Origin: CAIZQW01 sp942493055
GTDB taxonomy: Bacteria; Verrucomicrobiota; Kiritimatiellia; RFP12; UBA1067
Direction: 5' to 3'
NCBI GenBank assembly: GCA_942493055.1
Contig: OW818680.1
Span: forward strand, 2,666,001 to 2,730,000
Length of the DNA stretch: 64,000 nt
Shown here: in pieces, positions 41,561 through 51,087 of the stretch
How the letters are laid out: each line of letters begins with the position of its first letter
Position numbering within the stretch: position 1 is the stretch's first letter
Notes under the pieces: generated by a model
What the model was told of the DNA's origin: nothing
Databases searched by the model: none
Seen by the model: only the letters and a program-made list of their open reading frames with translations
Program-made: the position numbers and the translations under genes

Positions 41561-41629
41561 ACCTCGTTTCCCAATCTGACGGGGGCGGGTACACCTGCAC
41601 CGTTGGTCGGGGAGAAAGTGGAAACAAAA

Positions 41630-44002
41630 ATGAAAATAGTGAGTAAGCGTTTGGCTTGGGTGTTTTGGGGTTTTCTCGCAGGGACTGTCGGGGCGGCAGA
41701 ATCGAACGCCGTTCCCGCGTGGGCCGACACCGCTCCTTTGACAAAACAGAACGTGGTTATCGCGCTGAACAACGGCGCATCTGTGCGCGTCGATATTTTG
41801 GGGTCGCGTCTTTTTCGCGTCCGGCACAGCAAGACCGGCAAATGGACTGAGTCCGCTTTAAATCGCTATGGCGTGCTGACCGCCTCTTTTTCCGCTACGC
41901 CGTTTCAACAGGATAAAGCGGAAGGGGTGTACACGTTGACGACCCCCCAGGCCAAACTCACCGTCGACCGCAAAGACGGAAGCGTGGCGCTGGTGGCTGC
42001 GGACGGCAACACGCTGACGCGCCAGACCGCGCTGGCCTATCAGGCAGGTGGAGGATACGACCTGCGCTTTGCGCTGGCGAAGGACGAGCGCATCTACGGC
42101 CTGGGCGACTCCTGCCGCGACAATATCATGCGGCGCGGTGGCATCTATGAAATTTGGGTGCTGAACGTCACGTCCTACATTCCCGTGCCGATGGTGTTGA
42201 GCAACAAAGGCTGGGGCATGCTGATGAACACCACCTGGCGCAACACGTTCGATGTCGGCAAGACCGATCCAGACGCCATGATCTGCACCGCGCCCCGCAG
42301 CGACGTGGACTATTACCTCTTTTGCGGACCGGATTACCGGAGTCTGCTTGAAACTTACACGTCGTTCACGGGCCGCCCCGCCCTGTTGCCGATCTGGGGC
42401 TACGGTCACACCTACGTCTGCAACCAGAACATTGACGCGTTCAATCTGCTCAACGAGGCGCTGGAGTTCCGGCGCCAGGAAATGCCGTGCGACGTGATCG
42501 GCCTTGAGCCCGGCTGGATGTCGAAGAACTATGACGGATCGACTTCTAAAAAGTGGCATCCCCAGCGTTTCCAGATTCCGTACTGGACGCCGAAGGGCGG
42601 ACCGCACACCTTTATCGGCGCCCTGGCGCGAAAGGGTTTCAAGCTTAGCCTGTGGCTCTGCTGCGACTACGATCTGGGTCTCTACGAGGAACAGTGCGCC
42701 GTCGGCCTGAAAGCGACTCCGGCGGCGTCAACAGACTCTTCGCAGACCGGTGTGCCCGAGGTTTGGCACGACGACCGGATCGAAAAGGACAAAGCAAAGG
42801 CCGCCGGCCATCAAGAAGCCGCGCCCGAGGGCACCGAGCCGTGGTTCGAGCACCTCAAGCTGTTCGTCACTCAGGGAGTTGCTTGCTTCAAGCTCGATGG
42901 CTGCGCACAGGTGTCAGAGCATCCGAAGCGCAAATGGGGCAACGGCATGACCGATGAGGAAATGCACAACCTTTATCCGGTGATCTATGCCAAGCAGATG
43001 GCGCGCGGATTTGAAGAACACACCAAGCTCCGCTCCATGGTTTATTCCGCCGGCGGCTACGCGGGTGTGCAACAGTACGTCGCCACCTGGGCCGGTGACA
43101 CCGGAGGCGGCGCAAAGCCGCTGGCATCCATGCTGAATCTGGCCTTTTCAGGCCATTCGAACCACTCCTGCGACATGGAGGTCAACAACCTTCCGGGCAT
43201 TCATTTCGGTTTTCTTCAGACGTGGGCCCAGCACAACAACTGGGACTACTGGTATCAGCCTTGGCTGCTCACCGAAGCGAACATGAACGCCTATCGCGAG
43301 TATGGAAAACTGCGCTACAAATTGCTGCCGTACCTCTATTCCAGCGCAGCCGAAGCCGCGCAGACGGGCTATCCCGTGATGCGCGCCATGACAATGGTTT
43401 ACACAGACGATCCGACGTGGGACACCTGTCTGGGGCAATACATGCTGGGCGACTTCCTGTTGGTTTCGGCCTATACGGACAAGCTCCGGCTCCCCGCCGG
43501 AACGTGGTTCGACTACTGGACCGGTGAACGCTTCGAAGGCCCCGTTGTCAGGCCCGTAAAAATCAGCACAGAGCATGGCGGCGCGCTCATGGTGAAGAGC
43601 GGCGCGCTTATTCCCACATGGCCGCCGCTCAGCCACGTTAAAAACGGCTGGTCACCCGAAGTCGGCCTGCTGGTTTACCCTGCGGCGAACAGCGCCTTCA
43701 CACTGTACGAGGACGACGGCACGAGCCTCGGCTACCGCAAGGGCGCGTTCGCGCAGACGCGTCTCACCTGCGAAACCGTCGGCAAGCGCGTGAAGCTGAC
43801 CGTTGGCGGTCGTCAGGGAAAATATGACGGCATGCCCGCGACGCGCGATTTCGTCGTTTCAGTCCGCATGCCTGTTAAACCCGCATCGGTCGCGTTCGAC
43901 GACACCCCTGTGACCGATTATATGTGGGATGCAACGGCCCAAATTGCAATCGTCAAAATGCCCGCCTGCGGCGACACGCCACGCGTTCTGACGCTCGAGT
44001 AG
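41630..44002 (+). CDS. GH31 family alpha-glycosidase
   Basis: The protein is 790 aa from the ATG at 41630, with a signal peptide (LAWVFWGFLAGTVGA). The N-terminal beta-sandwich is typical (RIYGLGDSCRDN), then a TIM barrel opens with PALLPIWGYGHTYVC. The nucleophile is Asp423 in CFKLDGC and the likely acid/base is Asp490 in WAGDTGGG. LGDFLLVSAYT, LPAGTWFDYWTGERF and LYEDDGTSLGYRKGAF are family landmarks at the end. Members release alpha-linked glucose, xylose, galactose or sulfoquinovose; which one applies here cannot be read by eye. Confidence 0.92.
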   Translation: MKIVSKRLAWVFWGFLAGTVGAAESNAVPAWADTAPLTKQNVVIALNNGASVRVDILGSRLFRVRHSKTGKWTESALNRYGVLTASFSATPFQQDKAEGVYTLTTPQAKLTVDRKDGSVALVAADGNTLTRQTALAYQAGGGYDLRFALAKDERIYGLGDSCRDNIMRRGGIYEIWVLNVTSYIPVPMVLSNKGWGMLMNTTWRNTFDVGKTDPDAMICTAPRSDVDYYLFCGPDYRSLLETYTSFTGRPALLPIWGYGHTYVCNQNIDAFNLLNEALEFRRQEMPCDVIGLEPGWMSKNYDGSTSKKWHPQRFQIPYWTPKGGPHTFIGALARKGFKLSLWLCCDYDLGLYEEQCAVGLKATPAASTDSSQTGVPEVWHDDRIEKDKAKAAGHQEAAPEGTEPWFEHLKLFVTQGVACFKLDGCAQVSEHPKRKWGNGMTDEEMHNLYPVIYAKQMARGFEEHTKLRSMVYSAGGYAGVQQYVATWAGDTGGGAKPLASMLNLAFSGHSNHSCDMEVNNLPGIHFGFLQTWAQHNNWDYWYQPWLLTEANMNAYREYGKLRYKLLPYLYSSAAEAAQTGYPVMRAMTMVYTDDPTWDTCLGQYMLGDFLLVSAYTDKLRLPAGTWFDYWTGERFEGPVVRPVKISTEHGGALMVKSGALIPTWPPLSHVKNGWSPEVGLLVYPAANSAFTLYEDDGTSLGYRKGAFAQTRLTCETVGKRVKLTVGGRQGKYDGMPATRDFVVSVRMPVKPASVAFDDTPVTDYMWDATAQIAIVKMPACGDTPRVLTLE

Positions 44003-44156
44003 ACCGCTCCGGGTTCACGGAGCAAAGGGGGGGGCGTTCCGTCCGTGAAGAAAGGGGTCGGCACGATCGAGGTTCAGGGCAAGTAAGTGCAGTTATCTTT
44101 TAAGCTAAGGTCTGACCCCGATACGATGAAATAGAAATCAAGCAACGTGCTTCACG
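44003..44156. other. spacer with hairpin and possible coding relic
   Basis: GCTCCG-GGTTCA-CGGAGC at 44006-44023 is a short perfect hairpin right after the GH31 stop. The frame ending at TAA ~44087 reads VGTIEVQGK, like the end of a lost C-terminal beta-domain. Both are weak observations. Confidence 0.3.
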
Positions 44157-47100
44157 ATGATGAGAGAACTTACTATACTGACGGCTCTTCTCTGCCTCGC
44201 CTTCCCCGCGAAGGCGCTGGAGCGCGATGCCCTGCGGCGGCAACTCACCTTGCTCCAGCCCGATGCGGTCCGCCTCGCGCTGGAGGACATGGCCGTGCGA
44301 TGGCCGCAGTCCTGCAACAAAGCCGATGGCGCATGGTACGCCGAGCTCGGTCCACGGCGCGACGCGCTCTTGAAGCGGCTGGAGGCAAACGAAGTGCCAG
44401 CCGAAGCTGAAGCGCACGCGTTATTGCAGCGGGTCCGCTCCGCCCTGCTTGCCAACCCGCTGCTGGACGTGGACCAACTGCTCATCGTGCGCCGGGGTGC
44501 CAACAACCTCGCCCTGCCGCAGAACTGGCAGCAGCAACGCGACGTCAACCGCAAAGGCTTGACCAACGAAATCGCGCGCCTGACCCATCTGCGCAACGAG
44601 CCGCTTCTTCAGATCCTCCACCGGGCCACGCCCGGCACATATATCGGCGACCTTCAGCTCCACTGGGACGCCCGTCGCCTCATGTTTACCGGGGAGAACG
44701 ACAAGCGCCTCCACCGGGTCTACGAGCTGGATCTCGCAGCGCCGGAGCGCGTCACCGAACTTCCCCTCATCCCGGACGACGACGTGGACAATTATGCGGG
44801 GTGCTGGCTGGCGGACGATTCCGTCCTCTTCCTCTCAAACGCGACCTTCATCGGCGTGCCCTGTGTGGTTGGTTCCTCCTATGTCGCCAACACCTATCGC
44901 TGGTATCCGGCGGACGGCCACATCCGCCGCCTCACCTTCGACCAGGATCACAACTGGTATCCAACCCAACTTCAGGACGGCCGGGTCATGTACCTGCGCT
45001 GGGAGTATAGCGGCATCGTGCATTACGTCTCGCGGCTCCTCTTCACGATGAACCCCGACGGGACGGGTCAGCGCGAACTCTACGGCAGCAACTGCTACTG
45101 GCCGAACGCGATGTTTTACGCGCGTCCGATCCCTAACGATCCCCACCGCTTCACCGCCGTCGTCTCGGGACACCACGGCGTGCCGCGCATGGGCGAGCTG
45201 ATCCTCTTCGACCCCACGCTCGGACGCAAAGAAACACAGGGCGTGGTCCAGCGTATCCCCGGGCGCGGCAAGCCGGTCGAACCCCTCATCAAAGACAATC
45301 TCGTCGACGACTCCTGGCCCAAGTTCCTGCATCCGTGGCCTCTGGGTGGCGGCTATGTCCTAGCCGCCTGCAAGCCCACCCCGGACGCGCTCTGGGGCCT
45401 TTATCTGGTCGACGTTTTCGACAACCTCACGCTGATTTACGAAGAGCCTGGCCAGGCAATCTTCGAGCCCGTGCCACTCCAGCCGCAATCTCGGCCGATC
45501 CTGCTGCCAGACCCTGTGAAAGCCAGCAAAAAAAACGGGCGCGTCAAGATCACCGACATTTATGCGGGGCCAGGCCTCGCGGGCGTGCCGCGCGGCACCG
45601 TCAAAAACCTGCGTATCCTCTCCTACTCTTTTGCCTACCGCGGCATGGGGTCGGAGACCGACCGCGTGGGATATGACGGGCCTTGGGATGTGGTGCGCAT
45701 CATGGGCACCGTGCCTGTCGAGGCCGATGGCTCGGCCTATTTCGAAGTCCCGGCCAACACGCCCCTTTCGCTCCAGCCCCTGGACGCGCAGGGCCGCGCC
45801 CTGCAGCTGATGCGGAGCTGGCTCACGGTTATGCCCGGCGAGCTCCAGTCCTGCTCAGGCTGCCACGAGCCTCAAAACAGCGGCGCCGGCCCGCTCACCC
45901 GCGTCCGCGCGATGGAGCGCGAGCCCTCGATAATCGCGCCGTGGTACGGGCCCACGCGTGGCGTCGCCTTCAACCGCGAAGTCCAGCCCGTGCTCGACCG
46001 CTATTGCACCCGCTGCCACGACGGCATTGCCGGACGGCCTGATTTCCGGCTTCAACCCGGGGTGCCGATTAAAACGAAAGAGGTCTATTACATCAACGCG
46101 AACAATCTCTTCCCGCCCGCCTATATCACGCTCTGCTCCTTTATCCGCAGCCAGACGCAGGAAGGCGACAACACGCTCCAGACCCCATGCAATTTTCATG
46201 TCTCCACGACCGAACTTTTCCAGATTCTCGAAGCCGGCCATCACGGTGTTCAGCTCGACGCGGAAGCGTGGGACCGGCTCACGACCTGGATCGACCTCAA
46301 CCGGCCCAACCACGGCACGTGGTCGGAGAACGTTGGCGCAGCACGCATGGGCACGCTCGCGGCCCGCCGCGCCGACATGCAGAAGCGTTACGCGAACCTC
46401 GACGAAACACATGAGGCCAGCTACGGCGTAACCCCGTTCACCGCGCCCGCATTACCGGCCACCCAACCCCCCGCGAAAAAGAGCGCACCGGTCCTTGCGG
46501 GCTGGCCGTTCGATGCCGCCTCGGCGCGGGCCAAGCAGCAGGCGCTGGGCGCGATCACGCGGACACTCGTGCTCGGCGACGTGAAGCTGACGTTCGCCCG
46601 CATTCCCGCCGGCGCATACGCCACCGCCGACGGGCGCATGGCAGAGATTAAGAAGCCATTCTGGATCAGTGTGGACGAGCTTTCCAACGAACAGTACGCC
46701 CGCTTTGACTCCGCGCACGACAGCTTCATGGAGCGCGGCGAATTTATGCAGTTCTCGCTGCCGGAACGCGGCTATCCGCTCAACGCCCCCACGCAGCCAG
46801 TTTGTCGCGTCTCCTTCGAAGCCGCCGAGGCCTTCTGCCGCTTCGCCACGCAAAAGAGCGGCGCCCGCGTGCGCCTGCCCAGCGGCGACGAATGGGAATG
46901 GGCCGCCCGCGCCGGTGCGGCCACGCCACTCTTCTACGGCGAGGTGAACGCCGATTTCTCGGCCTTCGCCAATCTGGCCGACGCGGTGTTCCGCAAGATG
47001 GACCGCCTGCGCGCAAACATGCCGGGCGCGGCAATCCCCGCCTGGCGGCCCGCAGTCACGAACTGCTCGGACGGCTTCCGCGTGTCGTCGCCCGTCGGCA

Positions 47101-47306
47101 CCTTCGCGCCCAACGCCTGGGGGCTGCGCGACGTCCACGGCAACGTGTGGGAGTGGACCTCCGACCGCCTCCCGGACGGGCGCGCCCTTGCGCGCGGCGG
47201 CTCGTGGTGGAAACGTCCGCAATATGCCACCTTCGCGGCGCGCGTCCCCTACGCCCCTTGGCAGCGCGTCTATGATGTGGGGTTCCGCGTCGTGCTGGAG
47301 GAGTGA
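44157..47306 (+). CDS. PD40 di-haem protein fused to a SUMF1-like domain
   Basis: The protein is 1049 aa with signal ILTALLCLAFPAKA. Residues ~150-500 are PD40/propeller (LPLIPDDDVDNYAGCWLADD as landmark, LQDGRVMYLRWEYSG). Two c-type haem sites follow: Cys566-x-x-Cys569-His570 (CSGCHE) and Cys617-x-x-Cys620-His621 (CTRCHD). Residues ~790-1049 are a formylglycine-generating-enzyme-like (SUMF1) domain: PFWISVDELSNEQYARF, RLPSGDEWEWAARAG, DVHGNVWEWTSD, ALARGGSW. The copper-binding cysteines of true FGE, which follow GGSW/GGSY, are replaced (GGSWWKRPQYATF), so sulfatase activation is unlikely. It starts a tight run of genes to 54790. Confidence 0.82.
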   Translation: MMRELTILTALLCLAFPAKALERDALRRQLTLLQPDAVRLALEDMAVRWPQSCNKADGAWYAELGPRRDALLKRLEANEVPAEAEAHALLQRVRSALLANPLLDVDQLLIVRRGANNLALPQNWQQQRDVNRKGLTNEIARLTHLRNEPLLQILHRATPGTYIGDLQLHWDARRLMFTGENDKRLHRVYELDLAAPERVTELPLIPDDDVDNYAGCWLADDSVLFLSNATFIGVPCVVGSSYVANTYRWYPADGHIRRLTFDQDHNWYPTQLQDGRVMYLRWEYSGIVHYVSRLLFTMNPDGTGQRELYGSNCYWPNAMFYARPIPNDPHRFTAVVSGHHGVPRMGELILFDPTLGRKETQGVVQRIPGRGKPVEPLIKDNLVDDSWPKFLHPWPLGGGYVLAACKPTPDALWGLYLVDVFDNLTLIYEEPGQAIFEPVPLQPQSRPILLPDPVKASKKNGRVKITDIYAGPGLAGVPRGTVKNLRILSYSFAYRGMGSETDRVGYDGPWDVVRIMGTVPVEADGSAYFEVPANTPLSLQPLDAQGRALQLMRSWLTVMPGELQSCSGCHEPQNSGAGPLTRVRAMEREPSIIAPWYGPTRGVAFNREVQPVLDRYCTRCHDGIAGRPDFRLQPGVPIKTKEVYYINANNLFPPAYITLCSFIRSQTQEGDNTLQTPCNFHVSTTELFQILEAGHHGVQLDAEAWDRLTTWIDLNRPNHGTWSENVGAARMGTLAARRADMQKRYANLDETHEASYGVTPFTAPALPATQPPAKKSAPVLAGWPFDAASARAKQQALGAITRTLVLGDVKLTFARIPAGAYATADGRMAEIKKPFWISVDELSNEQYARFDSAHDSFMERGEFMQFSLPERGYPLNAPTQPVCRVSFEAAEAFCRFATQKSGARVRLPSGDEWEWAARAGAATPLFYGEVNADFSAFANLADAVFRKMDRLRANMPGAAIPAWRPAVTNCSDGFRVSSPVGTFAPNAWGLRDVHGNVWEWTSDRLPDGRALARGGSWWKRPQYATFAARVPYAPWQRVYDVGFRVVLEE

Positions 47307-47331
47307 GGAAAAATAAAAAGAGGAAACTATT

Positions 47332-49608
47332 ATGAGAAAACCGATTAGCAGAATGTCTTTGGGGCTGTTGTCGTGCGCGTTGGGCCTCGCGGCCGCCTGT
47401 ACGCAGTTCGCCCCGCCGATTGACACGGCAACCGTCCGGCTTTACATCGCGCCGGACGGAAACGACACGTCCGACGGCTCGAAGAGAAGCCCGTTGGCCA
47501 CCTTGGCGGCGGCGAGGCAGAAAATTCGCGACTTGAAAAAGATCGGAGCGTTGCCTGCCGGCGGTATAACCGTCTTCGTGCGCGGCGGAACGTATTTCCT
47601 TCGCGAGACCTTTCGCCTCGGCAAGGAAGACTCCGGAACCGTCCAGGCGCCGATTGCTTATCGTGCGGCGAAAGGTGAAAAAGTTTACATCTTCGGCGGC
47701 CGGCCGATTACCGGATTTGTTCCCTATCAAGGCTCCATTCTCAAGGCCGATGTCGCCTCACAGAGCTTGAAGGGCGTCTACTTCCGGCAATTGTTTTTCG
47801 ACAATCAGCGCCAGCACCTGGCCCGCTATCCGAACTTCGACCCGCAAAACCCCTGCACCGGCGGTTGGGCCTACGTCGACGGCGCGCCGGTGCAGATGTA
47901 TAAGGAAATCCCCGGCGAAGACAAGCGTACGCTCATCTACAAAGCGCAAGACGCGCGGACCTGGAGCCGTCCGACAGATGGAGAAGTTTTTATATTCCCG
48001 CGCTACAACTGGTGGAATAACATCGTGCCCATCGCAACGGTCGATCAGGGAAAGCGAATCATCACACTCGCCAGTAACGCCTCATACGCCATACGTCCGA
48101 ATGATCGCTATTACGTTCGCAATCTGCTCGAGGAGCTTGACGCGCCCGGCGAGTGGTATCTCGACTGCGCGACCGACACACTCTATTTCTGGCCGCCGTC
48201 GCCGCTGGAAAACAAGACGGTCTGCGCCCCCACGCTGCGCACACTCATCGCGATAGCCCCGGGGACGTCGCATGTGACGATCCGCGGCTTTGACCTGCAG
48301 TGCTGCGACGGCACCGCCGTTGAACTCAAGGGCTCAGACGATTGCCTGATTGCTGGAAATATGATCCATCATGTTGGAGACTTCCGTGGCAACGGCGTGT
48401 TGGTTGACGGCGGACACCGCAACGGCGTGGTCGGAAACGATATATACGAGGTTGGCAGTAACGGAATCGCCATCAGCGGTGGCGACCGTAAAACGCTGAC
48501 ACCCGCCGGAAACTACGCTGACAACAACTACATCCACCACACCGGCGTGTTCTACAAACAAGGCTTGGGCATCACGTTGGACGGCGTGGGCAATCGAGCC
48601 TCGCACAACTTGATCCATGACACTCCCCGCTGCGCCATTGGGTTTATGGGTAACAATCTCGTCATCGAGTATAATCACATCCGCCACGTGATGCTCGAAA
48701 CTGAAGATGCCGCAGCTCTCAGCACCGGCGGACGCGACTGGATTTCGTCGCGCGGCAGCAGCCTGCGCTACAACTACATCCACGATGTCAGCGGCTATAC
48801 CACCGATAAAAATATTGGTGCGCAGACGTTTGGGATCTACCCGGATGACAACACCGGCGGACTCGATATTTACGGCAACATTATCGTGCGCGTCCCCTGC
48901 GGACTGATCTTTCTACACAACGCCCGGGACATTGTCGTCGAAAACAACATCCTGGTCGACGGTGCGGACACCCAAGTGCGGTTCAGTGGTTGGATGGAAA
49001 CGGGAAACCGCTGGCAGCAGCATCTCCATGAGATGATTGAAGGCTATGAATCGGTCGCGGGGCAGCCAGCGTGGCGCAACATGCGCAACATGAATCTCCA
49101 TCCGACCAATGCCGTGCTGCCCAATGGGATGACGATGCGGAACAACGTCTTCCAGCGAAATATTTTCTGTTACAGCAATCCCAAGTCGCGGTTGTTCTCG
49201 CTGGGCAACGTACCGCTGGATCACAACACATTCGACTATAATCTGATCCACCATTTCAATCAGCCCGTGAAAATCTGGCTCAGACCGTTTCCGCCGACGC
49301 CCAGCACCCTGCGGGAGGACAAAGCAAAAGCCGCACCCCAAGCGAATTCAGAGGCAGAAGCCCCAACCGACAGGCTGCCCGGCTGGTGGCGCGCGGCGGG
49401 CGAAGATTCTCACTCGATCGTTGCCGACCCGTTGTTCGTCAATCCGAAGAACGACGACTATCGGCTCAAGCCCGAATCGCCTGCGTTCAAGCTCGGCTTC
49501 AAGCCGATTCCGGTCGAACAGATTGGACCGTATTCCGATCCGTTGCGGGCCAGTTGGCCGATCGTTGAAGCCCTTGGCGAGAGAGAGAAGGGGACCCGTG
49601 GTCAGTGA
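47332..49608 (+). CDS. right-handed beta-helix lipoprotein (758 aa)
   Basis: The lipoprotein signal is LLSCALGLAAAC. LYIAPDGNDTSDGSKRSPLA, then VFVRGGTYFLRETFRLGKED and the coil repeats GNMIHHVGDFRGNG, NNYIHHTG and YNYIHDVSGYT mark the secreted parallel beta-helix family. The protein ends FKLGFKPIPVEQIGPYSDPL, as in its relatives here. GAGGAAAC is the ribosome site, 26 bp after the preceding stop. Likely attached to the outer membrane and acting on polysaccharide; the reaction is unknown. Confidence 0.82.
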   Translation: MRKPISRMSLGLLSCALGLAAACTQFAPPIDTATVRLYIAPDGNDTSDGSKRSPLATLAAARQKIRDLKKIGALPAGGITVFVRGGTYFLRETFRLGKEDSGTVQAPIAYRAAKGEKVYIFGGRPITGFVPYQGSILKADVASQSLKGVYFRQLFFDNQRQHLARYPNFDPQNPCTGGWAYVDGAPVQMYKEIPGEDKRTLIYKAQDARTWSRPTDGEVFIFPRYNWWNNIVPIATVDQGKRIITLASNASYAIRPNDRYYVRNLLEELDAPGEWYLDCATDTLYFWPPSPLENKTVCAPTLRTLIAIAPGTSHVTIRGFDLQCCDGTAVELKGSDDCLIAGNMIHHVGDFRGNGVLVDGGHRNGVVGNDIYEVGSNGIAISGGDRKTLTPAGNYADNNYIHHTGVFYKQGLGITLDGVGNRASHNLIHDTPRCAIGFMGNNLVIEYNHIRHVMLETEDAAALSTGGRDWISSRGSSLRYNYIHDVSGYTTDKNIGAQTFGIYPDDNTGGLDIYGNIIVRVPCGLIFLHNARDIVVENNILVDGADTQVRFSGWMETGNRWQQHLHEMIEGYESVAGQPAWRNMRNMNLHPTNAVLPNGMTMRNNVFQRNIFCYSNPKSRLFSLGNVPLDHNTFDYNLIHHFNQPVKIWLRPFPPTPSTLREDKAKAAPQANSEAEAPTDRLPGWWRAAGEDSHSIVADPLFVNPKNDDYRLKPESPAFKLGFKPIPVEQIGPYSDPLRASWPIVEALGEREKGTRGQ

Positions 49609-49632
49609 AGATGAACAAGGAAAGATAACCCA

Positions 49633-51087
49633 ATGAAAGAAATCGTTGTATTGATTTTGCTGGCGCTGACAGCCAGTGCGGTGCCAACACCGCCCAAGTA
49701 TAAGAGCATCACGTGGGAGAAGCTCAACAAGACAGGACCGCAACTGAAGCAGATCGGCCATCTTGCTGTCCGGCATGCGCGGGACATCGCGTCATCGCCC
49801 TGGTCTATCGGATGCGAAACGCTGGACCGGGATTACGGCGATTTCAGCCAGTATAAGAATTACGTGGGCGAACTCGGCGTCAAACATGCCCGCATACAGA
49901 GCGGTTGGGCCAAGACTGAAAAGCAGAAGGGCGTCTACGATTTCGCCTGGCTGGACATGATCGTCAGCGGCTTAAAGGAACAAGGGGTTCAGCCTTGGGT
50001 CTGCCTCTGCTACGGCAACCCGCTGTACAAATCCGAAATCGATCTGGGTGCCGGCATTTTCACGGCAGAGGAGACGATGACCGGCTGGCGCAACTATGTG
50101 GAGGCGACTGTCGCACACTACAAGGACAGCGTAACCGAATGGGAAATCTGGAACGAACCGAGCCACTCCGCAGACCCGGCGGCCTACGCCAACCTGATGA
50201 TCCAAGCGTCAAAGGCGATCCGCAAGGTGCAGCCCAAAGCCACCATCATGGGCTTTACCGTGCACGGCAGTTTCTCCGGCGGCGAGTTCAAATTTCCGCG
50301 CGCAGTATTCGAAGTGCTGAAGGAGAAGGGCGAGTTGGAGTGTATCGACATAGTGACCTACCATCCCTACACGCAGAACCCTGATTCATTTTATGTGAAG
50401 CACAACGAGTTCCAAAATCTGCTCAAGGCTTATAACCCCCGTCTCAAACTCTATCAGGGGGAGAGCGGGTGCCCCTCCATCCTGGAATGGGGACATGCGC
50501 TCAACAACTACCCATGGACCGAATACAGTCAGGCCAAGTGGAATATGCGCCGGATGGCGGGCGACTGGGCGCGTAATATTGAAACATCGATCTTCACAAT
50601 CGTTGATTTGAATTACGGTTTTATGTTACAGTCTTTCGGCCTGCTGCGAGCAGACCTGAATCACAAGATCATCTACAAGCGTCCCAGTTTTTACGGGATT
50701 CAACACATGGCCGCCTTTTTTGACAGTACCGTGCGGCCGACGGGAATTCTTGCGTATGAATCGGATGCCAAGCGGAAGATGGAGGTCGCGGGTTTTAATA
50801 AGGCGGATACGCCTGTCGTGATGGCCTGGTACAACGACCAGATCCCTGACGACACATTGACCTGGGATTCCATTACGTTGACGATCAAGGGAGTCGTATT
50901 CAAAGATCCCGTATATGTGGAGATGATCACGGGACGGGTCTTCGAGCTGGGGAAGGACACATGGAAGGTCATTGAGGGCAACACCGCCTTTACGGGCTTG
51001 CCGATGTGGGACAGTCCTGTGATGCTGGCCGAAAGGGGACAGGTTCTCCTGCGAGATCGTGTAAAACAAGAAAAGGTTACGAAATGA
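49633..51087 (+). CDS. clan GH-A glycoside hydrolase (GH39-like)
   Basis: The protein is 484 aa with a short signal (IVVLILLALTASA). The TIM barrel shows HARIQSGWAKTEKQKGVYDF, the acid/base Glu175 in TEWEIWNEPSH, YHPYTQNPDSF and the nucleophile Glu277 in LYQGESGCPS. The E-N-E-P context and spacing point to GH39-like beta-xylosidase/iduronidase relatives. A small beta domain ends the protein. Its stop overlaps the start of the GH3 gene by 4 bp, so both are co-translated. Confidence 0.85.
   Translation: MKEIVVLILLALTASAVPTPPKYKSITWEKLNKTGPQLKQIGHLAVRHARDIASSPWSIGCETLDRDYGDFSQYKNYVGELGVKHARIQSGWAKTEKQKGVYDFAWLDMIVSGLKEQGVQPWVCLCYGNPLYKSEIDLGAGIFTAEETMTGWRNYVEATVAHYKDSVTEWEIWNEPSHSADPAAYANLMIQASKAIRKVQPKATIMGFTVHGSFSGGEFKFPRAVFEVLKEKGELECIDIVTYHPYTQNPDSFYVKHNEFQNLLKAYNPRLKLYQGESGCPSILEWGHALNNYPWTEYSQAKWNMRRMAGDWARNIETSIFTIVDLNYGFMLQSFGLLRADLNHKIIYKRPSFYGIQHMAAFFDSTVRPTGILAYESDAKRKMEVAGFNKADTPVVMAWYNDQIPDDTLTWDSITLTIKGVVFKDPVYVEMITGRVFELGKDTWKVIEGNTAFTGLPMWDSPVMLAERGQVLLRDRVKQEKVTK

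Noticed and set aside
44050..44125. GGGGTC and GACCCC blocks resembling a scattered GGGGTCAGACC repeat
   Set aside because: The arms match only over a few bases and the element cannot be bounded.
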